Below are positions 53,548 to 64,000 of a stretch of DNA of 64,000 bases, in pieces. The position numbers were made by a program, and so were the translations under genes. The DNA comes from an uncultured Clostridia bacterium (GTDB lineage Bacteria; Bacillota; Clostridia; Oscillospirales; Ruminococcaceae). The stretch is from positions 1 through 64,000 of the forward strand of contig CANDVA010000007.1 of the NCBI GenBank assembly GCA_947389015.1, read 5' to 3'. The notes under the pieces are model-generated. The model ran no database searches. It saw only the letters and a list, made by a program, of their open reading frames with translations, and had not been told where the DNA came from. Each line of letters begins with the position of its first letter. Position 1 is the stretch's first letter.

Positions 53548-55890
53548 TCAAACCTTGGTCATCTTGGCATTGTTTTTCATTACTTTTTTCTGACCGCGCG
53601 CGTCAAAGTCTATCGTGATCATGGCGTCGTTGCCAGTCTGCATTACCGCAGTAACCGTTCCCTCGCCAAAGATGTTGTGCTTTATTCTGTCGCCGATTGT
53701 GAATACCTCGTCGTTGGCGCGCGGCATCGCCGCCTTCATCTTCGCTGTTTCCTCCTTGAGGAAGCTGTGGCGCTCGGGCTTGGAGTAGCTGTGTGTTTTC
53801 AGGCGCTCGCCGTGCTTTTCGCAAAGTTCCTCGGGTATCTCGCGGATAAATGATGAGAGCTTATTGTTGCTCGTTTTGCCGAACAGCATACGGTATTGCG
53901 AATGCGTTACAATAAGGCGCTTTTTTGCGCGTGTTATCGCGACATAGGCAAGCCGGCGCTCTTCTTCCATTTCGGTAGGATTGTACTGACACATCGCGGA
54001 CGGGAAAATGTTGTCCTCGGCTGCCACCATAAACACCACGGGGAACTCGAGACCCTTTGCGCTGTGCATAGTCATAAGTGAAACGCGATCCGCCTCGGTG
54101 TCGTAATTGTCGATATCGGCTACCAGCGCGACCTGCTCGAGGAAATCGGGCAGAGCGGCTTCGGGGTTCTCCTCCAACAGCAGCATTGCGTTGGATTTCA
54201 GCTCGTTGATATTTTCGATACGCGGAGTGCCCTCGTCGCCCTGCGCCTTCAGCATCTGCATATAACCCGATTTTTCGGCAACCGTTTCAATAAGCTCGTC
54301 CAGACACATGGTGTCGGCGGCTTCGTCAAGCTCTTCGAAAAGATTAGCTGCCGCCTTGAGCGAATTCGCCTTTCTTTGCAGCGTTTCAAACTGCAGGGAG
54401 TCGCGGCATACCTCGATAGGGCTTATACCCAGTCCCTCGGCAATGCGCACCACCTCGTCTACGGTAGCGTCGCCGATACCGCGCTTCGGTTCGTTGATAA
54501 CGCGGCGGAACCGCACCATATCAAACGGATTATTGATAAGCGACAGATACGCCAGAATATCGCGTATTTCTTTGCGGTCGTAAAAGCGCAGACCGCCTAC
54601 TATTTTGTACGGTATTCCCGATCTTGACAGCGCGGTCTCATAGCTGCGTGAAATGGCGTTATTGCGGTAAAGCAGCGCGTAATCAGAGTATTTCGCTCCA
54701 TTCTGTACCCCCTCCGCGATAATATCCGTCACGCCCTTTGCCTCCATCTGTTCAGAGGGGTAGAGGTTGACCTGAATTTTCTCGCCCTCGCCAAGATCGC
54801 TCCAGAGGTTCTTGTCCTTGCGCTGCGTGTTGTTTTTGATTACGGCGTTCGCGGCGTTCAGGATATTCTCGGTGGAACGGTAGTTCTGTTCCAGACGAAT
54901 GACCGCGCAGCCTTTATACTGCTTTTCAAAACTGAGGATATTCTCTATAGTAGCACCGCGGAAACGGTATATAGACTGATCGTCGTCACCGACAACGCCG
55001 AGATTGCCCGCGTCGCCCGCCAGCAGCGAAATAAGCCTGTACTGCGCGACGTTGGTGTCCTGATACTCGTCCACCATTATGTACTTGTACAGATTGCGGT
55101 AGTGGCGCAGCACGTCGGGGAAGTCCTCGAAAAGGCGCACCGTGAGGAAAATAATATCGTCGAAGTCCACAGCGTTGGCGGTTTTCAGCGAGTTCTGATA
55201 CTCAAGATACACCTCCGAGGTCTTAAGGTCTATAAGCTCGGAGGTCTCCTGCGCCATGGGAACGTAATCCTCCGCGGATATCATCTTGTCCTTGAGCCGC
55301 GAGATGTTGTTCTTGAACATTTTCGCGCTCATCACCTTTTCGCTGATGTCGTGGCGTTTCATTATTTCCTTTATCAGGCGCTTGGAATCGTCGTCGTCGT
55401 AGATCGTAAATCCCGACTTGTAGCCGAGGTGCTCTATCTCGCGGCGGAGTATCCTCACGCACGCGGAGTGGAACGTCGCCGCGCATATCTTTTCCGCGTC
55501 CTCGCCGATCATTGCGGTAAGGCGCTGTCGAAGCTCGCCCGCCGCCTTGTTGGTGAACGTTATCGCCAGAATATTCCACGGGTTCACGGGGTTTACGGCG
55601 ATTATATCCGCGAGCTTCTGCGCCGCTTCGGGGGTCTTATCCATTTTCGGGAAGTCTGCGAGAAAGCTCTCCTGTTCGGAAGTTATTTCGCGTATCTCCT
55701 CGTCGTGGTAGGCGTTGCCGAACCGCAGCATATTAGCTATCCTGTTGACCAGCACGGTTGTTTTTCCGCTGCCCGCGCCCGCGATTATCAGCACCGCGCC
55801 GTTGATTTTGAAGATCGCTTTTTTCTGCATATCGTTCGCGCGGGAAAAGTAACTTTCCAGCGCTGCTTGTTTCAATTCTCTATAATTCAT
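53548..55890 (-). CDS. pcrA: UvrD/PcrA-family ATP-dependent DNA helicase
   Basis: 780 residues. Superfamily 1A motifs in order: Q motif ANDMQKKAI, Walker A IIAGAGSGKTTVLVNR, Ia AITFTNKAAGELRQRL, Walker B MVDEYQDTN, III GDDDQSIYRFRGA, IV RLEQNYRST, V LMTMHSAKGLEFPVV and VI RRLAYVAITRAKKRL. The C-terminus IGDRIKHNIFGEGTVTAVM is the PcrA Tudor-like domain that contacts RNA polymerase. Acts in nucleotide excision repair and removal of recombination and transcription blocks. Insertion of about 35 residues between motifs I and Ia (EEIREITSEQESFLADFPKM) is common in Clostridial homologues. Confidence 0.93.
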   Translation of the reverse strand: MNYRELKQAALESYFSRANDMQKKAIFKINGAVLIIAGAGSGKTTVLVNRIANMLRFGNAYHDEEIREITSEQESFLADFPKMDKTPEAAQKLADIIAVNPVNPWNILAITFTNKAAGELRQRLTAMIGEDAEKICAATFHSACVRILRREIEHLGYKSGFTIYDDDDSKRLIKEIMKRHDISEKVMSAKMFKNNISRLKDKMISAEDYVPMAQETSELIDLKTSEVYLEYQNSLKTANAVDFDDIIFLTVRLFEDFPDVLRHYRNLYKYIMVDEYQDTNVAQYRLISLLAGDAGNLGVVGDDDQSIYRFRGATIENILSFEKQYKGCAVIRLEQNYRSTENILNAANAVIKNNTQRKDKNLWSDLGEGEKIQVNLYPSEQMEAKGVTDIIAEGVQNGAKYSDYALLYRNNAISRSYETALSRSGIPYKIVGGLRFYDRKEIRDILAYLSLINNPFDMVRFRRVINEPKRGIGDATVDEVVRIAEGLGISPIEVCRDSLQFETLQRKANSLKAAANLFEELDEAADTMCLDELIETVAEKSGYMQMLKAQGDEGTPRIENINELKSNAMLLLEENPEAALPDFLEQVALVADIDNYDTEADRVSLMTMHSAKGLEFPVVFMVAAEDNIFPSAMCQYNPTEMEEERRLAYVAITRAKKRLIVTHSQYRMLFGKTSNNKLSSFIREIPEELCEKHGERLKTHSYSKPERHSFLKEETAKMKAAMPRANDEVFTIGDRIKHNIFGEGTVTAVMQTGNDAMITIDFDARGQKKVMKNNAKMTKV

Positions 55891-55909
55891 CTATATCCTT
55901 TTCTGTCAA

Positions 55910-56833
55910 TTACTGTCCGTTATTATTTGCGGGAGCGTTCGCAATTCCCGAGTTGCCCGAATTTCCCGAAATCGCTCCGTCAAGCGCGATAAACGGATTT
56001 ACCTCCGTGCCTATCGCCTGCGGAAGTGTGCCGTCCCAATTCATGATCTTCATATACTCGATATAATTGGGGCTTTGAGTGAGCTGCTTCTGTACCGCCT
56101 CGATAGCGTATGCCTCAGCGTCCGCCTTGATCTTTTGGGAATCCGCCTCCGCCTGTGCCGCGATGACTTTCTGCTTTGCCTCCTCTTCCTTTTCAGCGGT
56201 CTTGTTCTGCATTTTCAAAGCGTCCTGCGCGGCGATCACCTTAGCCTGAATGGACTGCTCGAACGCGTCGTCAAACGAAAGATTCTCGATAGCGAACGCT
56301 GTTACGATAATACCCTGCGGCTCCAAGGTCTCCTTCAGCGAATTGTAGATCGCGTTCTGGACGGTGGAGCGGTTCTGCACCAAATCCTCCGCCTTGACCT
56401 TGCCTATCTCGTCCTTGGAAATTTTTGCCACGTTCGGAACGAGCAGCTTGCTTTCAACGTTGCTGACGCCTATGGTGCGGATTATTTCGGGGAGCTTGGT
56501 GCCGTCGTAGCAGTAGTTCAACTTTAGCTGGAGGCTGTCGACGGTCTGCGTATCCGAGGTGTACGCGTCGGTCGTCACGGGGTAGACCTGCTCACGGGTA
56601 TCCACCTGCTGTATTTCCTCGATGAACGGAATATGGAAGTTAAGCCCCGCTGAGAGGTTCTGCCCGACTATCTTACCGAACTGATACTTCACGCCGATAT
56701 AGCCCTCGTTCACTACCGTAAAGCTGTTAAAAATAACGATAAGCACAGCAAGAACGATCAGAGCAACGATCACTATCGGACCCCATTTCGGCTGTGTTCC
56801 GCCATCTTTGTTTTCTGTTGTAAATTTCTGCAT
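55910..56833 (-). CDS. SPFH/prohibitin-family membrane protein
   Basis: 307 residues. One N-terminal membrane helix (WGPIVIVALIVLAVLIVIF), then the SPFH domain (VVNEGYIGVKYQFGKIVGQN, HIPFIEEIQQVDTREQVYPV), and a long coiled coil rich in Ala, Lys and Glu (KEEEAKQKVIAAQAEADSQK). Such proteins form cage-like rings in membrane microdomains, like HflC/HflK or YuaG. Ends with an Asn/Gly-rich tail. Located between pcrA and the activase gene, with 19 and 49 bp gaps; no functional link is evident. Confidence 0.85.
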   Translation of the reverse strand: MQKFTTENKDGGTQPKWGPIVIVALIVLAVLIVIFNSFTVVNEGYIGVKYQFGKIVGQNLSAGLNFHIPFIEEIQQVDTREQVYPVTTDAYTSDTQTVDSLQLKLNYCYDGTKLPEIIRTIGVSNVESKLLVPNVAKISKDEIGKVKAEDLVQNRSTVQNAIYNSLKETLEPQGIIVTAFAIENLSFDDAFEQSIQAKVIAAQDALKMQNKTAEKEEEAKQKVIAAQAEADSQKIKADAEAYAIEAVQKQLTQSPNYIEYMKIMNWDGTLPQAIGTEVNPFIALDGAISGNSGNSGIANAPANNNGQ

Positions 56834-56882
56834 AATGTTCTCCTTTTCTTTATGTCCGCGGCGTTATGCCGCATTTGCCATA

Positions 56883-59800
56883 TTACTGCATATTGACAAG
56901 CTCGGAATACTTGTTCTCCGCATTAAGCTGCGGAACGACCGCTCTGCGGCTAATTCCAGCTCTCGCGAACGCCTGGGTAAGCATGAGCTTGATACGGTTG
57001 ACCTGATTTACTTCGGACGCGCCCGGGTCAAAGTCCACGGCTACTATGTTACTTTCGGGGTGCTGACGGCGAAGCTCGCCGATAACGCCCTTGCCCGTGA
57101 CGTGATTGGGCAGACACGCGAATGGCTGCATACACACGATATTCGGTACGCCCTCGTGAATAAGCTCCAGCATTTCCGCCGACAAAAACCAGCCCTCGCC
57201 CGCGATGTTTCCGGGAGAAACTATCGGGCGGACGCTCTCGCGCATTTCAAAGATGTCGCCCGGGCAGCCGAACTTGGTGCCCGCGACCGCCTTGCGGTAG
57301 CTGCGCTCCATAAACTTGAACGCCTTTATCGCCGAATTCTCGGCAAACTTTTTCAGCCGCGAGCAATACAGAAGCTCGGACTTGGTCTTACCGTGAGAGC
57401 AGATGTAGTAGAAAAATCCCATAAGGTCGGGAACTACGACCTCGCAGCCCTCGTTTTCGAGCAAGCCTATGATATCATTATTCGCAACCGGGTGGAATTT
57501 AACCAAGATTTCACCGACAAGTCCGACCTTTGGCTTTTCGATCTCGTTTACGGGGAACTCGAGGAACTCCTTGACTATATTGCGGACGTTGTTGTTGAAG
57601 CGCGGCAGCGAAAGCGATTTAAGCTCGTCGCGCAAGAACAGGCGCCATTTCTCGTAGAGCGCGTTCGCGCTGCCCTTTACCTTTTCGTACGGGCGGACCT
57701 TGTACAGACAGCGCTGCAATACGTCGCCGTAGACGATGCCCATAAACGCGCGCACCGCTATGCCCGCCGAGAGCTTGAAGCCGCTTTGCTTCTCCAGACC
57801 GACAACGTTCAGCGAGATGAGAGGTATCTTTTCGAAGCCCGCGTCCTTGAGCGCCTTTTTCAGCATACCGACGTAGTTTGTCGCGCGGCACGCTCCGCCC
57901 GTCTGGGTGATCATAACGGACGTGTTCTCGAGGTCGTATTTGCCGCTCAGCAGCGCGTGTATAAGCTGCCCGACGATAAGTATCGACGGGTAGCAGGCGT
58001 CGTTGTTGACGTATTTCAGACCCGTGTCCACGACGTCCTTGGAGCAGTCCTTGAGGATCACCACGTTGTAGCCGCTGTGCATAAACGCCGCCTCGAGCAT
58101 ATCGAAGTGGATAGGCGCCATCTGCGGACAGAGGATAGTGTGGTTTTTCCGCATTTCCTTGGTGAATTCGGGCTGACGTATGTAACCGACGTGACCGCGC
58201 ACGGGCTTGTACTTATGCCGCGCCCGCTCGTCGACTACCGAGATAAGCGAGCGCAGACGAATTCGCGCCGCGCCGAGGTTGTTTACCTCGTCTATCTTAA
58301 GGCAGGTGTAGAGCTTACCGAAGCTGCGCAGTATCTCCTGGACCTCGTCGGTGGTTATCGCGTCGAGACCGCAGCCGAAACTGTTCAGCTGAACCAGCTC
58401 CAGACACTCGTTCGCGCCGACGACGTGAGCCGCCGCGTACAGTCTTGTGTGATACGTCCACTGGTCGACGACGCGTATCGGTCTCACCACCTCCGCGAGA
58501 TGCGCTACGGAGTCCTCCGTCAGCACCGCGAAGCCGTAGCCCGATATCATTTCGGGCAATCCGTGATTTATCTCGGGGTCGACGTGGTAGGGTCTGCCCG
58601 CGAGGACTATTCCGCGTTTGCCGTTTTCCTTAAGAAAGTTAAGCGTTTCCTCGCCCTTTTTGCGCATATCCTCCTTGAACGCCGCGTCCTCGGCATACGC
58701 CTTTTCAAGCGCGTCCTCGACCTCGCGCTTCGTTATATCCATATCGGGGAGCGCGGAGGAAAACTCCTCGAAAAGGCGCTCCGCCATACGCTTTTCGTTG
58801 AATATGGGCAGGAACGGATTCATAAACCTTACGCTCTCACGCAGCTCGGGAACGGAGTTCTTGATGACCTCGCTGTACGTCGCGACCACGGGGCAGTTGT
58901 AGTGATTGTCGCCGCCGTTGTTATCGGTCATCTCGTAGGGCATTGACGGGTAGAAGATGAGCTTCACGCCGTCGTCGATAAGCGCCTGAATATGACCGTG
59001 AGCCAGCTTTGCGGGATAGCAAACGCTCTCGCTCGGCATAGTCTCGATACCCATATCGTATATATCTCGGGAGGACTTCGGCGACAGCTTCACCGAAAAA
59101 CCAAGCTCGGTAAACAGCTTATGCCAGAACGGGAAGTTCTCGTACATTCCGAGAACGCGCGGAAGCCCGATAACGCCGCGCTTCGCCGCGTCCGCGGGAA
59201 GGCTCTCCCTATCGAAAAGCAGATGATATTTGTAATCGTACAGGTTCGGGAGCTTCTCGCCCGCCGAAACGTTTCCCGCGCCGCGTTCGCAGCGGTTGTT
59301 GCTGATATAGCGCTTTCCGTCCGGAAATTTCGATATCGTAAGCAGACAGTTATTGGAGCATTTTCCGCAGCGCGCGGCGGTCTTTTCGACCTTAAAGCCG
59401 TCGAGCGTATCGGGCGGCGCAATGGCGCTCGGCTTGCCGTCGTCGCGCTCTATCGCGATAAGCGCCGAGCCGTAAGCGCCCATTAAGCCCGCCTTGTCGG
59501 GACGAATAACGTCCTTGCCGACGATAAGCTCAAACGCGCGCAGTACGCTGTCGTTCATAAACGTGCCGCCCTGAACGATTATCTTTTCACCCATCGAAGC
59601 GGTATCGCGAAGCTTTATAACCTTAAACAGCGCGTTCTTGACTACCGAATAGGACAGACCCGCCGAGATATCCGCGACGGTCGCGCCCTCTTTCTGCGCC
59701 TGCTTTACGCGCGAGTTCATAAACACCGTGCAGCGCGAGCCGAGGTCGACGGGATTTTCCGCCGACAATCCGAGTACGGCGAACTCCGCGCTGGTCATAC

Positions 59801-61169
59801 CGAGCGCGTTCGCGAAATTCTCGATGAACGAGCCGCAGCCCGACGAGCAAGCCTCGTTGAGCAGAATACTCTCGATCTCGCCGTTATTGACGCGCATACA
59901 CTTCATATCCTGCCCGCCGATGTCGAGAATAAACTCGGCGCCGGGGAGGAATTTGTCGGCGGCCTTGTAGTGCGCCATAGTTTCGATTTCGCCGAAGTCC
60001 GCGCCTAGCGCCGCCTTTATAAGGTGCTCGCCGTAGCCCGTGGTGCAGGTTTTCGCTATGTACGCGTTCTCGGGCAGCCGCCCGTATATCTCTTTAAGTA
60101 TGCCGATGACCGACTTCAGCGGGTCGCCCTGATTCCCCGCGTAGTGCGAGTAGAGTATCTCGGCGTTTTTGTTGAGCAGCACCGCCTTTGTCGTAGTCGA
60201 GCCCGCGTCGATACCGAGATAGCAAGCTCCCGAATGGGAATTTATGTCGGCGGTGGGAATTATTGACTTTGCGTGGCGGGCGCGGAATTTCTCAAGCTCG
60301 TCCTCGTTCTTGAACAAAGGCGCAAGTCTTTCGACCTCGCGGAGCTGATTTTCTCCGAGTACGGAAACGCTTTGTACGAGCTCGTCGATGTCAAGCTCGC
60401 AGGTCTCTTCGGAAAGCGCGCAGCCGATAGCGACGAACAAATTCGCGTTTTCGGGGAAGATAATGTTTTCGGGCTGCAAATTCAGCGTTTCGATAAAGCG
60501 CTGACGAAGCTCCGACAAATGGTGGAGCGGACCGCCGAGAAACGCGACGTTTCCGCGTATTGGCTTGCCGCACGCAAGTCCGCTTATCGTCTGATTTACC
60601 ACTGACTGGAAAACAGACGCGGCAACGTCGCTTTTTTTCGCGCCCTCGTTGATAAGCGGCTGAATGTCGCTCTTGGCGAAAACGCCGCAGCGCGAGGCTA
60701 TCGGATAAATCGTCGTATGCTTTTTCGCAAGCTCGTTAAGGCCCTTAGCGTCGGTGTTCAGCAGAGCCGCCATCTGATCTATGAACGCGCCCGTGCCGCC
60801 CGCGCAGCTTCCGTTCATGCGCTGCTCGAGTCCTCCCGTGAGGTATGTAATTTTAGCGTCCTCGCCGCCCAGCTCGATCGCAACATCGGTCTGCGGAGCA
60901 AGCGCTCTGATAGCGTCCGTGCCTGCCGCGACCTCCTGAACGAACGGTATTCCCAGCCACTTGGAAACGGAAATGCCGCCCGAACCCGTGACTGCTATAA
61001 GCACGCGTTCGCCTTGTATCTCGTTGCCGACCTCGGAAATGATATCCGAAACCGTTTTGCGGATATCTGAGAAATGGCGCTGATAGCGTCCGAACAGCAG
61101 CTCGTTGTTTTCTCCGACGATCGCCGCCTTGACGGTCGTCGAGCCTATATCCAGTCCTACACGTTTCAT
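56883..61169 (-). CDS. Giant 2-hydroxyacyl-CoA dehydratase activase-like protein (two BadF ASKHA domains plus HgdB-like domains)
   Basis: 1428 residues from ATG 61169 (GGAAGGGATTG). ASKHA domain 1: [19 protein letters not shown] at the N-terminus, [23 protein letters not shown] domain 2 from about 310: [19 protein letters not shown] and [19 protein letters not shown] cysteine cluster follows ([10 protein letters not shown] and RCERG). The second half is a DUF2229 domain ([20 protein letters not shown]) and HgdB-like domains ([20 protein letters not shown]). Activases bind a [4Fe-4S] cluster between protomers and use ATP to inject an electron into dehydratases. These fused giants are widespread in Clostridia, with unknown client reaction. 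Confidence 0.88.
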   Translation of the reverse strand: MKRVGLDIGSTTVKAAIVGENNELLFGRYQRHFSDIRKTVSDIISEVGNEIQGERVLIAVTGSGGISVSKWLGIPFVQEVAAGTDAIRALAPQTDVAIELGGEDAKITYLTGGLEQRMNGSCAGGTGAFIDQMAALLNTDAKGLNELAKKHTTIYPIASRCGVFAKSDIQPLINEGAKKSDVAASVFQSVVNQTISGLACGKPIRGNVAFLGGPLHHLSELRQRFIETLNLQPENIIFPENANLFVAIGCALSEETCELDIDELVQSVSVLGENQLREVERLAPLFKNEDELEKFRARHAKSIIPTADINSHSGACYLGIDAGSTTTKAVLLNKNAEILYSHYAGNQGDPLKSVIGILKEIYGRLPENAYIAKTCTTGYGEHLIKAALGADFGEIETMAHYKAADKFLPGAEFILDIGGQDMKCMRVNNGEIESILLNEACSSGCGSFIENFANALGMTSAEFAVLGLSAENPVDLGSRCTVFMNSRVKQAQKEGATVADISAGLSYSVVKNALFKVIKLRDTASMGEKIIVQGGTFMNDSVLRAFELIVGKDVIRPDKAGLMGAYGSALIAIERDDGKPSAIAPPDTLDGFKVEKTAARCGKCSNNCLLTISKFPDGKRYISNNRCERGAGNVSAGEKLPNLYDYKYHLLFDRESLPADAAKRGVIGLPRVLGMYENFPFWHKLFTELGFSVKLSPKSSRDIYDMGIETMPSESVCYPAKLAHGHIQALIDDGVKLIFYPSMPYEMTDNNGGDNHYNCPVVATYSEVIKNSVPELRESVRFMNPFLPIFNEKRMAERLFEEFSSALPDMDITKREVEDALEKAYAEDAAFKEDMRKKGEETLNFLKENGKRGIVLAGRPYHVDPEINHGLPEMISGYGFAVLTEDSVAHLAEVVRPIRVVDQWTYHTRLYAAAHVVGANECLELVQLNSFGCGLDAITTDEVQEILRSFGKLYTCLKIDEVNNLGAARIRLRSLISVVDERARHKYKPVRGHVGYIRQPEFTKEMRKNHTILCPQMAPIHFDMLEAAFMHSGYNVVILKDCSKDVVDTGLKYVNNDACYPSILIVGQLIHALLSGKYDLENTSVMITQTGGACRATNYVGMLKKALKDAGFEKIPLISLNVVGLEKQSGFKLSAGIAVRAFMGIVYGDVLQRCLYKVRPYEKVKGSANALYEKWRLFLRDELKSLSLPRFNNNVRNIVKEFLEFPVNEIEKPKVGLVGEILVKFHPVANNDIIGLLENEGCEVVVPDLMGFFYYICSHGKTKSELLYCSRLKKFAENSAIKAFKFMERSYRKAVAGTKFGCPGDIFEMRESVRPIVSPGNIAGEGWFLSAEMLELIHEGVPNIVCMQPFACLPNHVTGKGVIGELRRQHPESNIVAVDFDPGASEVNQVNRIKLMLTQAFARAGISRRAVVPQLNAENKYSELVNMQ

Positions 61170-61298
61170 TTTATCAATCCCTTCCAATTTTGCCACATGT
61201 TTACATTTTCTCTCTATATTATAATATCTCTTGCAGTACTATGAATTATAACACATTTTGAGACAAAAGTCAACCGTCAAAATATACTAAACACACCG

Positions 61299-61330
61299 AA
61301 AAAAGGCCGAGAAATGCACTTCCCAGCCTT
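61299..61330 (-). terminator. Terminator of the FapA-family gene
   Basis: On the minus strand AAGGC (61330-61326), an inner stem GAAGTGCATTTC, GCCTT (61307-61303), then TTTT. About 25 bp after the stop at 61356. Confidence 0.65.
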
Positions 61331-61355
61331 AAATATTTTTATTTTGCCTTGCAGC

Positions 61356-62744
61356 TTACAGCGGCTTGAATACTATCTCGCCGTTTTCAACGGTAGCGCG
61401 CGCGTGGTTAGTCGCGGCGTTTACCTGCAATACGCACGCGTTGATCCTGAGCGTGACCCCGGGGTACATAACCCGTTTACACGCTACGGAGAGGTTTTGC
61501 GTGAGCTGAAGCGTGTCGTCGATCTCGCTTATGCGTACCTTGCTCTTTTTGACCTCGCTCTGCATTTTCAGACGGTTGCGCAGCGCTTCGGTCTTGAGCT
61601 GCTCGCGCTCGGGAGAGAGCTTGGCTTTCTTGGAAAGCTCGTTGAGCGTCACAAGCATCTTGCCGAGCTGATCCGCCTTGTCCTCAAGCTCCGCGATCTG
61701 CTTTTCAAGTCTGTCGCGCTCCTCGGATAAAACAGCGTTGTTGCCAAGCGTGATAAGCGTTTTCGCGTATTTTTCCGATCCGATCACCGAAGCCTCGATG
61801 CCGTCAAGCGCCGTATACTTGCCGCCCATTATAACGCCCTTGCCCGACGCGATTATCTTTTTGTCCGCGAAAACCTCGCCGCCGACGAACGACGCGCTCT
61901 CCACGCTGCCCTCCGCGCGGATCTTGGTGTTCTCGCAAAAGCCGAGCTTAACATCGCCCTTGCATTCGATCTGAGAGTTTATGCTGCCGATCTTGATGTT
62001 GATATTGCCGTCGGCGGACAGTTCCGCGCCGTTGACCGAGCCGTTTATGTTGATATCCCGCTTTGAGGTCACACGGAAACCCTCGAATACGCTGCCCTTT
62101 ACGGTCACAGCGCCGATAAAGTCGATATTTCCGCTTGAAACGTCAACGTCGCCGTTTATCACAAGTGTTTCGTCGATCTGGAACGCGCCGTTTTTATACA
62201 CAAGATTTCCGTCGATAGCCGCGATTATTTCCTTGCCGTCGTTGATAAGAGACGTACCCTTGCCGACGTTCACCTTTACGGGAACGCCCTTTTTCTGCAT
62301 AACGACTCTTCCCGTGATATCCTTTCCCGGCTCGCCCTCCGTCGGCAGTGTGATCGCCGCTATCGGAGTACCGGCGGTGATGTTCCTCACTACGCCGAGG
62401 TTTTTGTAATCCACTATGCCGTGCTCGTTCTCGACGGGCGCAGCGTGGCTTTCTATGTTATAGAAATACTTTATCGAGCCGTCTACGCCGTCCTTCGGCA
62501 TATCCCATTTTGCCACGCAGATATTCTCGTCGTAGCGTTTTTGTTCAACGGCAAGATTGATATCGTCATGAAGTATCCCATATGATACGTTTTTCTCGTC
62601 GAGAGCCGCCATGATTCTTTCTACCGTAATATCCATACCGCCGTTCTCGGGTCTTGAAAATGACATAAACGCGGCTGTATGATTGGGGTTTACGGAAACT
62701 TCCACCATAGAATGCACGATGATCTTGTTTTCACTCTCTGACAT
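61356..62744 (-). CDS. FapA/DUF342-family protein
   Basis: 462 residues. The central part (about 150-340) is a polymerising beta-helix: VINGDVDVSSGNIDFIGAVT, VKGSVFEGFRVTSKRDININ, ADGNINIKIGSINSQIECKG and repeats of the same period, typical of DUF342. A coiled coil follows (ERDRLEKQIAELEDKADQLG) and a small beta C-terminus (RVMYPGVTLRINACVLQVN). Members bind polyanionic or lipid surfaces and some are linked to cell polarity or motility. Start after AAAGGGGGCA. No flagellar genes nearby. Confidence 0.85.
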   Translation of the reverse strand: MSESENKIIVHSMVEVSVNPNHTAAFMSFSRPENGGMDITVERIMAALDEKNVSYGILHDDINLAVEQKRYDENICVAKWDMPKDGVDGSIKYFYNIESHAAPVENEHGIVDYKNLGVVRNITAGTPIAAITLPTEGEPGKDITGRVVMQKKGVPVKVNVGKGTSLINDGKEIIAAIDGNLVYKNGAFQIDETLVINGDVDVSSGNIDFIGAVTVKGSVFEGFRVTSKRDININGSVNGAELSADGNINIKIGSINSQIECKGDVKLGFCENTKIRAEGSVESASFVGGEVFADKKIIASGKGVIMGGKYTALDGIEASVIGSEKYAKTLITLGNNAVLSEERDRLEKQIAELEDKADQLGKMLVTLNELSKKAKLSPEREQLKTEALRNRLKMQSEVKKSKVRISEIDDTLQLTQNLSVACKRVMYPGVTLRINACVLQVNAATNHARATVENGEIVFKPL

Positions 62745-62878
62745 AATTCTGCCCCCTTTTTGCTGTAATTAAGACCTGTTACACTATATAAATTATATCA
62801 TATTGTTAAAAAAAATGCAATAAAATATTGTCATTTTTTACAAATATCACAAATTCTCACAGTGCTTTTTGATTATTT

Positions 62879-63799
62879 TTACTTGATTTTCTTTGATATA
62901 TCAAACGGAGTGGTCTGATAAACGAAATAGTTCAGCCAGTTGGTGTACAGAAGCGTGGAGTGAGCGCGCCAACGGAGCACGGGCGGCTTTGACGGATCGT
63001 CGTCGGGGTAGTAGTGTCGGGGTATCTGCGGCTCCATTCCCCTGTCTAGATCGCGGCGGTACTCCTTGTCGAGCGTATCGGCGTCGTATTCGGAGTGCCC
63101 CGTAATGAAGAACTGACTTCCGTCGAGATTGCCCGCGGTGTACACGCCCGCCTCGTCCGACACCGCCATAAGCCGCAGCTCGGGACAATTGAGAATGTCC
63201 TCGGCGCGTGTCTCGGTGTGGCGCGAATGAGGCGCGCAGAACTCGCTGTCAAAGCCGTGGAACAGCCGCGACTTCGGTGTAAGAAGTCTGTGCGTAAAGA
63301 CACCCGACATCTTCTGCTCAAGCGGATATTTCTTTATTCCGTAGTGGTAATACAGCGCCGCCTGCGCTCCCCAGCATATGTGGAGAGTAGAGTGAACGTG
63401 CGTTTTAGTCCATTCCATGATCTCGCAGAGCTCCTGCCAGTAGTCGACTTCCTCGAACTCCATCTGCTCGACGGGCGCTCCCGTGATGATAAAGCCGTCG
63501 AAGTTGACGTCTTTTATATCGGCAAACATTTTGTAGAACGTAATCAAGTGTTCTTCGGGCGTGTTTTTGCTGTGATGGGTAGAGGTCTGGACAAGCTCCA
63601 CCTCAAATTGTAGCGGAGTATTGGACAGACAGCGCATTATCTGAGTCTCGGTGACTATCTTTGTCGGCATAAGGTTAAGTATTCCGATCTTCAGAGGACG
63701 AATGTCCTGGTGAAGTGCGCGGTTCTCGGTGATGACAAATATATGCTCGTTTTCGAGAACGCTCTGCGCGGGCAGTCCGTCGGGTATCTTTATCGGCAT
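62879..63799 (-). CDS. metA: Homoserine O-acyltransferase (probably acetyl-specific)
   Basis: 306 residues from ATG 63799; GAAAGGAT is well placed for it and too close to the in-frame ATG nine bases earlier. The MetA family triad is visible: nucleophile Cys142 in [16 protein letters not shown], His235 and Glu237 in FITGHSEYD. Position 111 in ITGAPVEQM is Glu; in characterised MetA proteins Glu there goes with acetyl-CoA and Gly with succinyl-CoA, so homoserine O-acetyltransferase is predicted. First activating step of methionine synthesis from homoserine. Confidence 0.9.
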   Translation of the reverse strand: MPIKIPDGLPAQSVLENEHIFVITENRALHQDIRPLKIGILNLMPTKIVTETQIMRCLSNTPLQFEVELVQTSTHHSKNTPEEHLITFYKMFADIKDVNFDGFIITGAPVEQMEFEEVDYWQELCEIMEWTKTHVHSTLHICWGAQAALYYHYGIKKYPLEQKMSGVFTHRLLTPKSRLFHGFDSEFCAPHSRHTETRAEDILNCPELRLMAVSDEAGVYTAGNLDGSQFFITGHSEYDADTLDKEYRRDLDRGMEPQIPRHYYPDDDPSKPPVLRWRAHSTLLYTNWLNYFVYQTTPFDISKKIK

Positions 63800-63869
63800 T
63801 TTTATCATATCCTTTCTTGATAAAGGTGTTTTTTTCGGTTAAAATTTAAGAATTTTATACAATACATCT

Positions 63870-63898
63870 ATTATAAGCCTATTTCGTCTTTTTGTCAA
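63870..63898 (-). promoter_or_regulatory. Promoter of metA
   Basis: On the minus strand TTGACA (63898-63893), 17 bp, TATAAT (63875-63870). The leader is only about 65 nt, too short for a SAM or T-box riboswitch, so regulation must use another route. Confidence 0.85.
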
Positions 63899-64000
63899 GC
63901 CCTGTGTATGACGTCACTGAAGCCGCGCGGGTCGGGACGTATCGTGCGAAGTTATCCGACGGGCGGTTTCGTCTTTGAAAATATTGGAATTTTTTTATCC

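Noticed and set aside
56808-58946. 712-codon open frame opposite the activase gene
   Set aside because: Antisense shadow of a GC-rich gene; no ribosome site or family resemblance.
63809-63869. Possible SAM or T-box riboswitch before metA
   Set aside because: The leader is only about 65 nt and shows no matching stems or terminator.

Overview
The window reads as a chromosomal segment of an anaerobic, spore-forming Clostridia bacterium, probably Oscillospiraceae/Ruminococcaceae-like and gut-associated. The evidence is a stage II sporulation protein P gene, groES-groEL behind a CIRCE operator, ATP-type PEP carboxykinase, a giant 2-hydroxyacyl-CoA dehydratase activase-like protein, sortase-type surface proteins and canonical TTGACA-17-TATAAT promoters. 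I assign no species.

Layout. 0-5 kb: an IS110 transposase remnant, then an overlapping gene pair: an Hsp90/HtpG-type ATPase fused to a TIR-/deoxyribosyltransferase-like C-terminal domain, plus a TPR protein (candidate defence pair). 5.5-11.6 kb: a decayed prophage block (portal fragment, large terminase, connector-like protein, three proteins with a HHGI-GQKWG N-terminal motif) on the minus strand, interrupted by a plus-strand cargo unit with its own promoter. 11.6-15.3 kb: an IS1182 fragment, remnants of a WYL regulator and an HTH protein, and an intact DUF262/DUF1524 (GmrSD-like) restriction protein. 15.4-19.5 kb: a broken LytTR two-component system facing a large beta-helix surface protein whose promoter carries a 20-bp-period direct repeat.

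19.8-31.8 kb is the most striking part: twelve plus-strand genes in two transcription units. The first holds an HTH regulator and a membrane Hanks-type Ser/Thr kinase with a leucine-rich-repeat ectodomain. The second holds a lipoprotein with DnaJ-like zinc motifs, a C39-like cysteine peptidase with calcium-type DxDGDG repeats, three consecutive dynamin-like GTPases (the first with a broken P-loop), a membrane protein and three small unknowns. It looks like a sensing and membrane-remodelling system. Dynamin-based defence (LeoA/Eleos-type) is the nearest named relative I know, but the full composition matches nothing I can name.

31.8-39.7 kb is a graveyard of mobile-element and accessory remnants: a Tn916-type xis-int deletion fusion, IS256, IS1182 and IS3 pieces, a frameshifted metallophosphoesterase, a HAD hydrolase with an internal stop, a CapK/PaaK-like ligase fragment and a possible hsdR tail. 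Many genes here and in the prophage are broken by single frameshifts or stops.

39.7-64 kb is mostly core genome: CPA2 antiporter, GNAT acetyltransferase, duplicated PH-like membrane protein, spoIIP, a MerR regulator fused to a catalytically dead beta-lactamase fold, groEL/groES (GroES with an AT-hook-like tail), an HTH repressor divergent from a surface protein with paired operators, pckA, folA behind a structured leader, pcrA, an SPFH protein, the activase, a FapA/DUF342 protein and metA.
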